Shown piece by piece: positions 1 to 11,659 of a stretch of DNA of 64,000 nt. The DNA is taken from NCBI GenBank assembly GCA_015501585.1, contig JADNRY010000237.1, positions 31,639 through 95,638 of the forward strand, written 5' to 3'. Within the stretch, counting starts at the first letter, position 1; every line of letters starts with the position of its first letter. Under the pieces are notes generated by a model that saw only the letters and a program-made list of their open reading frames with translations, had not been told where the DNA came from and did no database searches. Made by a program: the position numbers and the translations under genes. This stretch comes from Rhodocollybia butyracea. Lineage: Eukaryota; Basidiomycota; Agaricomycetes; Agaricales; Omphalotaceae.

Positions 1-351
1 TTGAAGGGGATGCAGAAGGGATGACTCTGGGGTCCAGCAAAGACATTTGAAAAATTCAATCTGGTAGTACCGAGGGGGTAGTACCAGACCAGGACCCCTG
101 GCACCTGGGCCTTGGTATTACCGACCTTGGTACTACCAACCCGGTAGTACCAAGGTCGGTAAATGCCCGGTACTGCCTGCCCCAGGGGGTCAATATTTGA
201 TGAAAAATTGGCCCTAAGTTGGGACATTGAAAGGGTGACTGAAGTGTGGATCATCGGTATCTGATCATCCGTAAATGGTCCTTCCTTTTGTAGCAAGGAG
301 AAGTCTATTGGGCTGTCCTCTTGAACTGCCTTGAATTCCTCATCCCCTGAT
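1..351 (-). pseudogene. Ty3-like polyprotein remnant downstream of the protease segment
   Basis: The reading frame at 1821-1574 (minus) stops only because a solo LTR was inserted. If 352-1573 is skipped, the same frame continues from 351 to about 190 without a stop. From about 190 to 45 the sequence is dominated by repeats of GGTAGTACC, including an inverted repeat (118-137 against 143-162). No domain was recognised in this part. Confidence 0.5.
118..162. repeat. 20-bp perfect inverted repeat with 5-base loop
   Basis: The arms at 118-137 and 143-162 are exact reverse complements separated by AACCC. The motif GGTAGTACC recurs nearby at about 63-105. This is probably a small foldback insertion in the retrotransposon coding remnant. 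No target duplication could be assigned. Confidence 0.7.
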
Positions 352-554
352 TGTTATGACTCGATCAATAGTCTCGTCCAAACCTTCACAGTACGTAACT
401 TGGCAGTAAAAAATGATAAGAGAAATTAATGAGATTGTAGAGCAAGCCTTTCCGTTCGTTGAAACCGCTAGGCAAAAAAATATATACTCAAACAACTAGG
501 CTCAAGTAAAGTTAGTAACTAGTTTGTAATACGAAACTCACAGAACTTATTATT

Positions 555-945
555 TGGAGATAGCTCAACAAATAATAATAATAAGATTACCCTCGGAGAT
601 AGCTCAACAAGCAGTAATATGAATCAGAACTAGTACTCGGAGATGGCTCAACAAGTAGTAGTGAGTGTGGTGTCTAGTACTCGGAGATAGCTCAACAAGT
701 AATAGTGAGTGTGGTGTCTAGTACTCGGAGATAGCTCAACAAGTAATAGTGAGTGTGATGTCTAATACTTGGAGATAGCTCAACAAGTAATAGGAAGTTG
801 CAACTCAGAGATAGCTCAACAAGTGGCAATTAAGAAGTATTCACTAGGAGATAGCTCAACAGGTGAATGTTAGTGGATACAACTTGGAGTTAGCTCAACA
901 AGATGTATAAATGTGTATTGTAATTTGGAGATAGCTCAACAATAT
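555..945. repeat. Minisatellite inside the family I LTR, about 10 units
   Basis: The core CTCGGAGATAGCTCAACAAG recurs roughly every 36-44 bases with variable AT-rich spacers. About ten cores are present here and about six in the sister LTR (12343-12570). Copy-number change therefore accounts for much of the length difference between the two LTRs. It is not a CRISPR array: spacers are similar to each other and unit length drifts. Confidence 0.85.
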
Positions 946-1104
946 ACAATGAGTTGGTCTGGTGATTCACACAAGTGATAACAGCAAACAAGTGGGGGTT
1001 TGGATTTAAGAAAAATAATACGTCTAACGTACATTGGTAAATCTAGACTACTTATATACTGTGCAATGTGTACTAGTTAGGAAATGCTGCGGAATGACTA
1101 GATT

Positions 1105-1375
1105 TGAGTCATAACTGCGGAAATACTGCGGATGAGTCAGTCTGACTATGTAATGCTGTGCAATGACTAATATTGAGTCATGTATGCGGAACCGTAGTTG
1201 ACTCAGATATCTGGCTGTGCAATGACTGATATTGAGTCATTGATGTAAAGAGGCTATGCAATGATGTCATAGCTGTGGAGCAGTGATGTGATATCATAAC
1301 TGCAGAGCAATGGAATGACATCATGATTGTGGAGTAGCAAGATGACATCATAGTTGTGGAGCTAGAATGATGTCA
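1105..1375. promoter_or_regulatory. Cluster of bZIP-type sites in the LTR
   Basis: TGAGTCA or its complement occurs at 1105, 1133, 1174, 1199 and 1233. TGATGTCA/TGACATCA occurs at 1262, 1316, 1343 and 1368. TGAGTCA is the known Gcn4/AP-1 core and TGACATCA is close to the CRE/ATF site. The same array is kept in the second LTR (about 12730-13005). Nine sites in 270 bases suggests an enhancer bound by a bZIP factor. Binding is inferred, not shown. Confidence 0.5.
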
Positions 1376-1573
1376 TGACTGTGCAGACTGCGCAGTGACT
1401 GTTAAAGATCATTCTGGTGTTCTGGAAGAATGTGTGCAGCATTAACCCAAATGGTGTTGAATAACTAATGAATGTAAAATGTTAAGTAGAAGTATTAATG
1501 ATAGTGTTCATAGTTGGTTACAGAAGAAAAAAGATTGGGTGTATAGGATTTAGATCTGGGTCATAACACTGAT

Positions 1574-2443
1574 TTGGGTTTGGATTCAGGAGGATTGTCC
1601 TTCTCCTTTTCTTGTTGAGCTCTAAGCTTAACTTGTTTACGCACACTCTTGGGAAACATTGCACAAGATATTTCTTGTAAGACTTTGACATAATTGTCGA
1701 GGTCTTCTGCTGATAACATAGTTGTTTTCGGTGTTTGTGATGAAACATTTTCATCATATTTCTCCAGTTTACTGGGAAATGGTGCGGAAAGCTCCTTGCG
1801 GAGTGTTGTAATTCTGAACAAAGATGTTCTTCATCCACTATCATCTTGATTTCCACTATTGGAATCTCGTTATTTTTCAACTTCTTTGAAGTTGAAACTG
1901 CGGCTAGTCACTCTTTACTAGCTTGTGTTTCCACTCTTCAGAATTTCCTATTAAGAGTTTCCTTTTTTATTGCGGTTCAGCGCGCAATTTCCATTGCGTC
2001 CTCCCCCACAGAAAGATATGGTGCTACCTTTCCTTTGATAAGGATGTATTGAGATGTATTCCATGCTTACGCATGAATTGCGTTCCTAGGATTGCATTGT
2101 ATCTATCGACATTTATAATGTCAATGTATACTTTTTCATCAATACCTCCATAGGAGGTATTTACACTCATGCCAAAATTGAATTTGGCTTTACTTCCTAC
2201 AGTTCCTAGCTGTAGTGAATGCTGATGAGCTTTTATGTTTGCTATGCGAACAAACAAGAGGCTTAATGCCTCTATTGTGCATCCGGAGTCGAATAGCATA
2301 AACACTTCGACTCCACTGATATTTACTATTGCTGTCATTGGACAACAATCTTTCACTGGACCTCTATTTGGTCATGGCATTTGTTTACTTGAAGTTTGAA
2401 AACATTTACCTTTTTCAGGTTTTGGTTCTTCGTCTTCATGGTG
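1574..2443 (-). pseudogene. Ty3-like aspartic protease segment and following linker (remnant)
   Basis: On the minus strand, 2356-2024 encodes a retropepsin-like stretch with FDSGCT as the active-site motif (the usual form is D[ST]GA/C) and a later YNAILG motif typical of LTR-element proteases. These match the retroviral-type aspartic protease that matures gag-pol. A stop lies just upstream (about 2366) and another before 1821, so the frame is broken. Segment 1821-1574 is a charged linker rich in K, E and Q. The solo LTR at 352-1568 cuts its continuation. Confidence 0.65.
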
Positions 2444-3463
2444 CATCAGGAAAAGCCGTTTTTTGCCTAGGTGACCCCAGAGTGGCCTAAAGCAAACTAG
2501 GTGACCTATGAATCCTATGGCATCTAGAGATGTCCAGGAGTCCGGAGCGCAAGTACTTGTGGCCTAAAAAACCTGACTCGTGACCCGCGGCTGACTTGTG
2601 GGAAATGGGTCACTGACTCACAAGTATTATCTGCAAGTACTTGTGGATCTGCACACTAATCAAGTAGTTACAGCTATATTCACAAGTATTTACCATTATT
2701 TACTTACATACAGTGATTGTACAGTGTATAATGCTATTAAAAACCTGTACTTCACTTGTTACACTAATTTCATACTATGGTATGAAGTAAAAATGTACTG
2801 ACAGTTAGGCTTTGGATTGTAGACAGCCTACGGCGATTGGGCGCTAAAATAAGCGCTCAGTCGCTGTGAGCTGTCTACAACCTCAAACATGTGTGGCAGT
2901 ACTTGATAAGTACTATAATAAATATGATACTATTAATTACTGTAAGTTTTGATCACCAACAACAAATATATGAGTTCATATTGCTTGCACAAGTCACACA
3001 AGTACTTGCAAGTCAACCAAAAATTGCAAATGTCTGACTTGTGACCCGCGCGTGACCCGTGAGAAACGGATCCTGGGATCCGCAAGTCACATACTTGCGG
3101 GTTTTCCCACGGATCTTACCTGCAAGTACTTGTGAAGACTTGGACTCGTGGACATCTCTAATGGCATCCTAGGAATTTGGGCTTGTCCCTTGCCAGTCAA
3201 GGCTCTTGAGGATTCCATAGGGTATCCTAGGCAAACCCAGGGCAAGCCTAGGTTTGCCCAGGTTTGCCCAGGTGTTCCCCAGGTGTTCCCCAGGAGCACC
3301 TGGGTAAACCTGGGCAGACCTAGGCTTGCCTAGGGAATCCTCAAGAGCCTTGACTGGCAAGGGACAAGCCCAAATTCCTAGGATGCCATAGGATTCATAG
3401 GTCACCTAGTTTGCTTTAGGCCACTCTGGGGTCACCTAGGCAAAAACGGCTTTTCCTGATGTG
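2444..3463. mobile_element. Inverted-repeat DNA element with long arms
   Basis: The left arm (2444-2524, continuing at 3169 to about 3222) and right arm (about 3330-3463) are near-perfect reverse complements for well over 100 bases. Both start CATCAGGAAAAGCC from the outside. The centre is a palindromic, CCTAGG-rich stretch with short tandem units such as GGTTTGCCCA. No protein is encoded. A clear target duplication was not found; at most CA flanks it. The left arm is interrupted by the hAT-like element 2525-3160. It sits inside the Ty3-like coding region. Confidence 0.75.
2525..3160. mobile_element. Non-autonomous hAT-like element, 636 bp
   Basis: The ends are TAGAGATGTCC...GGACATCTCTA. It is flanked by an exact 8-bp duplication ATGGCATC (2517-2524 and 3161-3168), as hAT elements make. 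The intact opposite arm of the enclosing element shows the uninterrupted site, which proves the insertion. The interior is AT-rich with many copies of CAAGTACTTG-like words and has no coding capacity. A related, truncated copy starts at 61802. Confidence 0.9.
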
Positions 3464-4290
3464 ACTGATAGCAGTCAACCAATCTTCATTCATTATAAAT
3501 GAATGATAATGAGGATCTATGGACAAGAATAAATCATCATCCATATCCTCTTCTATGCAGACCAGTGGTCCGCAATCAGCTAATGGATTTTCAAAATCCT
3601 CAGGAGTGGTCTGAACCGGTTCCATTATGTGACCATAGTAGTTGCTCGTTGTCATAAAGTCGACCAACATATTCATCCTTGTATGGTTCAAGGGTGTATT
3701 CTCATTTGGACAATTCCTCGTCATTAGGATCAGTTATGTTCGGAGATTCATCATTTTGAATCTCCTCTTCAACTATCGGAGGAGATTCTATCTCCTCTTG
3801 TTCATCCTCTTCTTGGATGACATACATACGGGGTTGCCCATATCATTCACAAGTAGGGTCATTTGCAAAATGTCCCGGTTTGCCACATCCATAGCAGAGT
3901 TTTCTGGTGCTTGCGTCACCAGACGGTTTAGGTCTTGAACTCTTAGAGTTTGTTACCTGTCCCGTGCTTCTGAGTGTATTCTCAGTGCATACGGGCTTCG
4001 ATTTATTATTGGAGAAATGATGTTTCACCAGTTGAAATGGTCATCCTTTGACAATCACTGGACCAGATCTATATGGTCCTGAACTACCACTTGGTTGTAC
4101 TTTTCCTTCACGGTGTATTCGCTTAGTGATATATTTCGAGTCTTCAGGACTCGGTTTCTTATGTGAAGTCATGTAGTAATCTTCGAGATGACAATTGTCC
4201 TCGAGTCTAGTAACCACCTTGACCATCATTCTGAGTTTAGCATACTCTGGAACGATGCCTTGGTTCACCCATTGCAGTAGCATTATTTAA
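3464..4290 (-). pseudogene. Gag C-terminal part with CCHC zinc knuckle (remnant)
   Basis: Minus-strand 4283-4041 matches the end of the gag core of the related element at 62962-63771 (shared IVPEYAKL). Segment 4028-3843 carries a knuckle CYGCGKPGHFANDPTC, a C-x2-C-x4-H-x6-C form used by fungal Ty3-type gag for nucleic-acid binding. Segment 3724-3464 is acidic and leads into the protease. A stop separates 4041 from 4028. The upstream half of gag is displaced by the 4291-5880 insertion. Confidence 0.7.
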
Positions 4291-5880
4291 ATACCCCCAG
4301 TACCTGTTGTGGAGATTATGATAATAAACCCAGTAAGCTACTGTACAGTAAGAGTGTAGGGGCATTTTAATCCCTCTGTGTTCGCATTTGATGAGGTCAT
4401 GTGACTTGTTTGTTGCAGCTTTTGGATGGCTGGACAAAAATAGGTTATTTACGGGCCTATTTAGGCAATTTCTGGGATGATAGCTAGCCCAAAAAAGACT
4501 ATATATAATGTATTAATATTTGAGCACTACTCCGAGGTGGATTAGGCACCATAAGGGGATGGATTGCATCAAAAAATCTAGATGACGTTCGGTCAAAGCT
4601 GGCTGAGCATTACCAAATTGGGTAATGCCATCAAAACAGTAAAAGCGGCCTAAAAAGCCAGCTTCTACATGGATATTCTGCCCTATAAGAGTATCTTTAC
4701 ATATATAATAGGTCCCTGAAGCGAAATTACAGCGATAGCTGCAGTCAAAGCTGTTTTATTACCATATTTAGAATGCCAGCAAAGCGGCCTAAAAGCTTAT
4801 TTATGCATGGGTATTCTACCTAATAGCAGTCTATACAATGTTTATAGATGTACAGTAGGCACCTAAAGCGAAATTAAAGCAGGTATATGGTGTAATAGTA
4901 GCACTGCTTCGATGTTTGGGTCTGTGGCTGTGTTGTAAAAAATCGAAATAAAAGTAGGGATGTTTAATATACTAGTGGTACAGGCATGGTCTCTGCATAA
5001 TGTATGTATGCCTGAAGCGAAATCAGAGCACTCTATGGAGAGAATAGGCTGTAATTGCCCGCTCTAGGCCGGAGGAGGTCAAAGCTGTATGACCAAATAG
5101 GGAAATATATGATTACATACAGGTGGTGTTGAGTCGAAGTTGGGCTCAGTAATGGCATGGCCTCTCAATGTCTGAGGTCTGGAATACATATCTGAGTGCT
5201 GTAGTATACTAGCTACGCCCTCCAGGTGTTATATTTGACAATATGTGGGCAGGAATATCTACATGGAGTGATCAATGGTGAGTAACCATCAAAATTCACA
5301 TTTTTGAGGAATTAAATAATAACAATGAGTGTCTAAGCGCAGGTAGGACCTCAAAACTCGGTAGGTATACTCTCCAGCATAGTATACACCTGATCCGTGT
5401 CCAAGAACCATTTATATGGCACCAGATGCGATGGTATACACTGATCTTTATTGATTTTCCCTCAAAACTCGATTTTTTTGAGGAATTATCATAGAATATT
5501 GGGGCCTTAAGAGTAGACAGGGGCTAAGACGTCGTGTATAGACTGTACTATATGGTATTAGTCTTTGCCATATGCAAGAACAATTTATGCAGCACCTGAA
5601 GCGATGGTATTCCCTGATCTGTATGGATTCTGCCAAAAAATGCGATTTTCAGGAAATAAAATAGGCATAGAGTGTGCTACAAGTCTCAGATCATACTAAA
5701 AACTTGGGAAACATGTCTTCGAATCGAATTCTACGACTACCAGGTGCTATATCTACATCTGGGTACCTCCATGGAACGATACTGTTGTAAGTGCACACTA
5801 GGATATCTCTACTTGGCTCAAAGTTCAGATCATGACATTGAGATGTACATACTCAAACCTTTTGGTCTGGAGGGCCTCGT
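4291..5880. mobile_element. Unclassified 1.6 kb insertion inside gag with spaced repeats
   Basis: Comparison with the related gag at 62962-63771 shows gag running up to about 5877 and resuming at about 4290, missing only a codon or two. So 4291-5880 is an insertion. It has no open frame of note. A motif close to CCTGAAGCGAAAT recurs at about 4706, 4858 and 5010, with diverged forms near 5420 and 5592, roughly 150-170 bases apart. GCGGCCTAAAA recurs near 4645 and 4780. No inverted ends or target duplication were found, so the class is unknown. Confidence 0.6.
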
Positions 5881-8078
5881 AATGGGTAACCCATTAATGA
5901 ATCAATTGCGCATCACAGCCAAATTAGGCGCCTGTTGCATCCTTGCCGCCCATCTTAATAGGGTGGCATGATAATCTTGTACGCCTTTAGTGGGCGAGTA
6001 TATTACTTGTTCAAACTGCTGAGCAGCTTGATGTATTGTAGATGCTTGTACGCATCTATCAAGAATTCCTATTATGGTGTCTTCAAATTTCCAGGATATT
6101 GTGATCCTATGAGGTCCATTGACTTCGTCGTTGTACCAATCAAGGGCTTTGTCCTTGAGGAATAACCCTAATACCTGGAGCCGTGTTTTATCGTGGTCTT
6201 TACCACAATAGCAATTTACAGCCATCCATCTGAGAAGGATGGCTAACCATCTCTTGAAAATCTCTACGTCTGGCATACCATTGTATGCCTCAGGCATTAG
6301 GAGCTTGATATTCTTAGCTCTGTCTGTAGTTGTGACAGGTTTCCCCACCACATGATGTACCATACATTGATACACTCTGTGTACCTGGTGTTTCCATTGG
6401 GCACAACATTTGTCATCCCCTGTTTTCTCTCACAGTTTAGCTGCAAGTTTTCATCGCAGCTTATGCTGTTGCGATTTACTAAGATTTGCCTGTGGCTGAA
6501 TCATATAATTCACCCAGGAATCATTAGATGAGGAGTCAGAATCGGACTCCTTGTTGTTATTGTCTGATGATTCATCAGACCAAGGCGTACCTTTACGCTT
6601 CTTGTCTCTATCACTAGAGTCAGAGCTATTGGAGTTATCATCAGGATCTCCAGGTGTGCCGGAATGACCCTAAGTATTATTACTGGTGGGATCACCGTAG
6701 TAATTGGCTCTTTCTTTACAGGAGCCTTCATTTTAGCAGGTACTGTTTGTACTTGCTGTGTAAGAGTTACCAGAGGTAACTGTTGTTGTGCAGGTGGTAC
6801 TACTGTATGTAGTACCATTGTGCTTGGACCAGGTCCTTGCACATTTTGTTGACAAACAACTTGCATTGTTGTCTGTGTTTGCGCCATGTGTACCGTTATC
6901 GGTGCTGATGGCGCTATCGCTTTCGTTTGTATTCCTTGTGTAGGAATACTAACATCAACCAATGGTTGGTTTTTACAATAATGTTCATTCAATTCTTGAA
7001 TGAATGCTTTGTGAGCTTTGATAAGGGACTCATTTCTCAATGGTCTTACTATTGTTGACTCCGTCCATTGGATTGGGTCATTCTTCTGTCTACTAATTGT
7101 AGGCGGAGTAGGTAATGATCTCAGTCCTCTTGGGGCCGGAGACAGTCTTCCTGTGAAGATGTTATGCTTTATTACTGGAGAGTAACGAAGCGTCTGGGGT
7201 TCATTTGATTTACCCATTGTCGAGTTTGATAAGTCAATGACTGGGATTTCATTTGCATGAACTCCTTTATTTGGCGTTTTGTTCATTTGGGAAGTTTGAT
7301 TCTTCCTAAGCATTACAAAGTTGCTAAAGTTATTATAGGGATTGCTTTGGCAATCATTTTCTTCTACAACCTTGGTTTCAAGGTTGTCAAATAGACCTTC
7401 ACCTTCAGGTGGGTCTATTGGATTGAATGAATCTGTATGCCACACGTTATGTGTTGGCTTAAAAGACTCTTTAGGTCTCCAATCTCGGGCACCTGGTGGT
7501 TTGTATAGTCCCATTGTTTGACGGAACGGATGTGTGGTAGGCTTTATGCCTTCCCAACAACTTGTTTGTTCATTGTCAGGCGGTATGGCTGCCTGTAATA
7601 CCGCTGGCGTTACTGCTGGCGGTTGGGCTACAGGCATTGCTATGCTTGTAAGGTTACCAGTATCTGGTAACGGTCTGGACTTACTCATTCTGGATGGTCC
7701 GGACCAATGTTCTACCGCGGTAGCTATACGGTTTAGTGCATGCGCACCTTGCCCATAGAACTGCGATAGTTCTTGCATGACCTCCTTGAGGTTATGCATG
7801 TCTGCAAAGCCTTTGTTGCTAAAGGCTCCCTGAGACTCATTAGACTCAGATAGTTTGACATGCGTCGTATTCAACGCACGCTCATGGATGTCTTCAACAT
7901 CACTTACATTCTGCCTGTCGTTAGATGGCTCAATTTCAGGACTTTGTCCTGCATACGGTGGTAGTCGTGAACTATGACTACTGTGGTGTGAATTTATTGG
8001 TGACGTGGCATCACCATGTTGTGAGTGGCAATTGCTTGCATCTCGTTGGGACTTCTCTGAGTTCCTGTTTTGGTCCAT
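5881..8078 (-). pseudogene. Gag (N-terminal disordered region and core), Ty3-like, broken
   Basis: ATG at 8078 opens a long low-complexity, Q/P/S-rich N-terminal region (522 codons to 6510). Near 6660 the meaningful frame switches to one ending in an acidic PWSDESSD tract, which is shared with the element at the right edge of the window. The core (6375-5902) has the retrotransposon-gag pattern with DWYNDEV and the order seen in 62962-63771. TGA at 5902-5904 interrupts it right after AVMRN. Gag forms the virus-like particle of LTR retrotransposons. The leader between 8078 and about 8300 shows no coding sequence. Confidence 0.75.
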
Positions 8079-8315
8079 GTGATCGAACTTTGGTTGATTT
8101 TGCTTGGCGCTTTTGATGCGGAGTAAGAGTGGTGATAAGTTTTTAGATTACTTTATATTTCTAGTCGAGTAGTTATTACTTCTTGTAGTTTTGTGCACAC
8201 AATCTTTTAATAAAGATTTTTGATGCTCAAAAAAGTATAACACCTACATTCACACAAAAGAGCACAACAAAGGCTATGCAATTGTGTACTTGTAGTGTAG
8301 AAGAACTACAGTAAT
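8079..8315 (-). repeat. Leader and inner part of the Ty3-like 5' LTR
   Basis: This AT-rich non-coding stretch lies between the gag start and the DNA element. The 5' LTR continues beyond that element at 14097-14265, as shown by the duplicated ACAGTAAT at 8308-8315 and 14097-14104. The inner LTR end and primer-binding site were not resolved. Confidence 0.5.
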
Positions 8316-8559
8316 CAGATATGCACCTGACGATAAAACGACCAAGTAGACCCGAGGGCTGTAAAAAAAGAACCCATTAAATGATAAAAGGTAACGCGGT
8401 GGGTGAATTCTCCCACACTATGTAGTCTAGATGAGTATTTACATTATATGTAAAATAGAGGCAGCTAAACCAGCAATTCCATGCTGCATCTCAGCCTGTG
8501 GATTACATTTTAAATGTATAATTTTTGCAGGCAATGCAGCATCAGTATGCCGCGCTGCC

Positions 8560-9340
8560 TCCTACTCCTCCTTGACAGCATTATTATGCTGTCAAGTGGA
8601 CTGCAAAGACAGCAGAATAATGCTGTCAAGGGGATTGCGGAGACAGCAGAATAATGCTGCCTCCTCCCCCCTTGACAGCAGTATTATGATGCAGCTGTCT
8701 CATCTTCTTGCTCATCTTCCTTGATGGCATAATAATGCTGTCAAGGGGGTTCAGGAGACAGCAAAATAATGCTGCCCCCATTGACAGCAGTATTATGCTG
8801 CAGTTGTCTCATCTTCCTTGACAGCGTAATAATACTGTCAAAGGGATTGGAGAGACAGCACTATCATGCAGTTGGCAAGCTGGGGAGAAAAGGAATGGTT
8901 CCTCCTCATCCTTTGAATCTTGATAGCATAATAGTGCGTTCAGAAGAATTTGAGAGGCAGCAAAATAATGCTGCCTCCTACTTCTCCTTGGCAGCATAAT
9001 ATAATGCTGTCAAGGGCATTAGGGAAACAGCAGGATAATGCTTTGCATGTCTCGCTTGACAGCATTATTATGCAGTTGAGCTGGGGAGAAAATGAATGGT
9101 TCCTCCTTGTACCCTTTGATGGCATAATAGTGCTCTCAGAGGATTTGAGAGGCAGAAAAATGATGCTGGCTCCTGCTCCTCTTTGGTGGCATAATAATGC
9201 TGTCGAGGGCACTGGAGATAGCAAAATACTGCTACCTTCTCGTTCCCTTGGCAGCATTATGATGCAGTCACGCTGGGAGAATGCCATCAAGGGGCTTGGA
9301 ACATCCCTTGTATGTCTGCCAGTGCACTCATAATATACAG
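8560..9340. repeat. Array of palindromic CAGCATAATAATGCTG units, left arm
   Basis: About a dozen copies of a unit with the core TGACAGCATAATAATGCTGT, or half-sites of it, occur at irregular 50-110 base spacing, joined by CTTGACAG/CTGTCAAGG words. Each core can fold on itself. The same units occur at 11660-11905 and 13320-13880, so they flank the unique centre of the element. Confidence 0.85.
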
Positions 9341-9430
9341 CCACACTGAAAATTTATGCTTAAACCAGGTATCTTCAGGCAGCTGGGCCAACAGATAGGG
9401 ATTACAGTGTGGTCTAATAATGTCTACCTT

Positions 9431-10764
9431 TCATGCCTGACACTTGTGAACTTCCATCGTGTCCAACTTTTGTGCCCAGTCCTGGAGCTGTTCCTCATCC
9501 AGATCAGCCCATGCTTTCTCCATTCTAGCCTGGATTTTTTCCTCTTCAGCTTTTGACTTTCTCTCCTTTCTCTCAAGTTCCCAGATACGTACTTTTTTCT
9601 CATAGAGGCGTTGATTTTGTGGAGAAGTGGAGTCCCGCAAACCTAATAGATAGCGTGGTCGGACATTCCGGGTTGAATATTTGTTTTGAGCACCATGCTG
9701 TTCAACATGCTTCCTGTTTGACTGTGAGACCACTGTGGACTATTGAACAAATCATTCAAACGCACTTTTGACGGGCAAGTTGCGCTTCATCCAGAATAAT
9801 GTCACGATGACTATGGATCCACAAGTAAAGAAAGCAAGAAGTAATCAAAGAGTGGCCACAGAATCAATCATGAAGCAAAAAAAAAAAATGGAGAATAGCA
9901 TACCAAATATAACTGATTCGAGAATAGTCCTTTTGGATGGCCTTTGCTTCTTTTGATTGTGCTTTAGACTGCTCGGCACGCTTTCTGCAAACATGTCAAT
10001 AATTTACTATCAGAAGAGATGGACATAGATCTACCTTGCCATACCTTCCTGAGCCTTTCGATTATATTCCTCTGCATTTCTAATGTACAGATCATATGGA
10101 ATCAGTACTCATTGATGAATAATATTTCCTACACACCTGTGGCAATAGTCTTTGGAGGCCGCTGCGCTCTTAAGCTGTTTGTCACGTTTAACCATATCCT
10201 TTCTGGAGCACATGTCTATAAATGAATATTCCTATGAGCTGTCTGTTATATTAGAAGAAAAATGCAAGGACATACTTGAGTTCAGAGAGAAGATGTGGAA
10301 AACGGGTGATGGTTCAGAGTTAAGTTAGTACTGCAACATAATCACACTAAATACTCTTAATTTTGAGTTTGTCATTTGTACATTATTTTGTTTATTTACC
10401 TCTTTCTTTTGGATCTCAATGACATCGGAATGTAGAGAACATAGATGAATTATGCATAGCATGCAGAAAGTAATATTTGTGAAACATCCAGCCACAAGGA
10501 ATTCAAATGACAGTCAAAAGTAGTACTACAAGTTAACTACATATCACCGCATAGACGGTCCAGTTCCACCTCCTCTTCCTTGCATTGCAGAAAACTTTTG
10601 AATTCAGATATATCCACACATGCATCCTCCACAAACTTACATTTGGTCTTCGCAAAATCAACCTCATCCTCCTTCCAGCATGGCAATGTGTTGGTGAGTG
10701 TTGGCAAGTGTTGGCGACTTAGTTGGCGACTTAGTTGGCAATGCAGAAATCGGTGTTGGTGCAA
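9431..10764 (-). CDS. Possible multi-exon gene carried by the DNA element, unknown function
   Basis: The clearest exon is 9733-9431 (minus), which ends in TGA. It encodes a charged, coiled-coil-like tail with ELERKERKSKAEEEKIQ. Upstream, short coding-like pieces are separated by good splice signals: 10210-10135 (starts MCSRKDMVKRDKQLK), about 10081-10048 and about 9984-9912. Segment 10764-10537 is another open stretch with a small repeat of AAGTCGCCAACT. I could not join all pieces into one frame, so the exon structure is tentative. No family was recognised. A lysine/glutamate-rich product inside a transposon could be an accessory or captured protein. Confidence 0.35.
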
Positions 10765-10789
10765 AATCCACTAGAACTTAGGAAGTGAA

Positions 10790-11650
10790 AGAGTGCGGAT
10801 GGGAAATTGCCCAATGAGGTGTAATTCAGTGAGGGCCAGATTGTATGTTTCATTATCTGGTACGATAATCTACTTTTTTGTAAGTACTGGCTACCTAAAA
10901 GATTTTCCCAGAGTATGTATTAAAGAAGTAACTCAGTAAGTATCTTAGCCTTCCTCAACCTTCCTCAGCTTTTGCAACTGGTCAGTGCAGTCTGACTATG
11001 TGTCCTTCAATATAAGGATAATTAAGGTAAGAAGTGGTTATCATGCACCAAAATAAATCGGCGTTAACTGAGCAAGCGGCCAGGCTTGATTCCCCAATAA
11101 AATCCTGTTGATATGTATATTCACGAAGTATGAGAAAGAAACTTAAGCAAAGTTTACTCAGCTATAAGACAATGCCCAAGGGAGAAATGAAGGCACGGTC
11201 CCATGAAGGAACAGCCAAACAGCATCAGTAAAACATGTATGCACAGGAAGCCGCTTTCCGGAACTTTCCGGCACTGTCCAGCGCTGGGAGCCGCTGGAAT
11301 CGGCTGTATGGTGCCTGACAACGGCTCCAGTTCACCCACGTTTTGCTGATGAGATGTGTGACATCGGCAATTGGCAATCTGTTCATTGGCAATGCAAAAA
11401 CTGGGAAAGACTTACAGTTCACTTGGCTGTGTAGTCAAGAGTGAGTATAATGTAGTAGTGATCACCATGACGGGTTCCTGCAGGGTCAAAAAATCACACC
11501 TGCGCCTGTCCCATACATCCCGCAACGGCAGGTACGGGTTTTCCCGTGACCATATTCATTGGCATATACTATCAGTAATTAGTTGGTTGAGCGCCTGAAT
11601 TGGGATATCAAGCTAAATGTTCAAGATTTGGGCCGATAGGCCATAATCAG
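10790..11650. other. Unique central part of the DNA element, no gene seen
   Basis: This sequence has no convincing reading frame. A local motif CTTTCCGGAACTTTCCGGCA occurs around 11255. Palindromic units of the element resume at about 11660. Confidence 0.5.
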
Positions 11651-11659
11651 GTGCTCAAT

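Larger units (their letters stand above)
352..1568. mobile_element. Solo LTR, 1217 bp, family I (TGTTATGAC...TCATAACA)
   Basis: It begins TGTTATGAC and ends GTCATAACA, so it has TG...CA with inverted ends. It is flanked by the 5-bp target duplication CTGAT (347-351 and 1569-1573). A second copy of the family, 1044 bp, lies at 12150-13193 with a different target duplication, which confirms both borders. The copies differ mainly in the number of minisatellite units. It carries no coding sequence. It interrupts the reading frame of the older Ty3-like element. Confidence 0.93.

Noticed and set aside
555..945. Regularly spaced repeat that resembles a CRISPR array
   Set aside because: Eukaryotic context, spacers are similar to each other, spacing varies, and it lies within a defined LTR.
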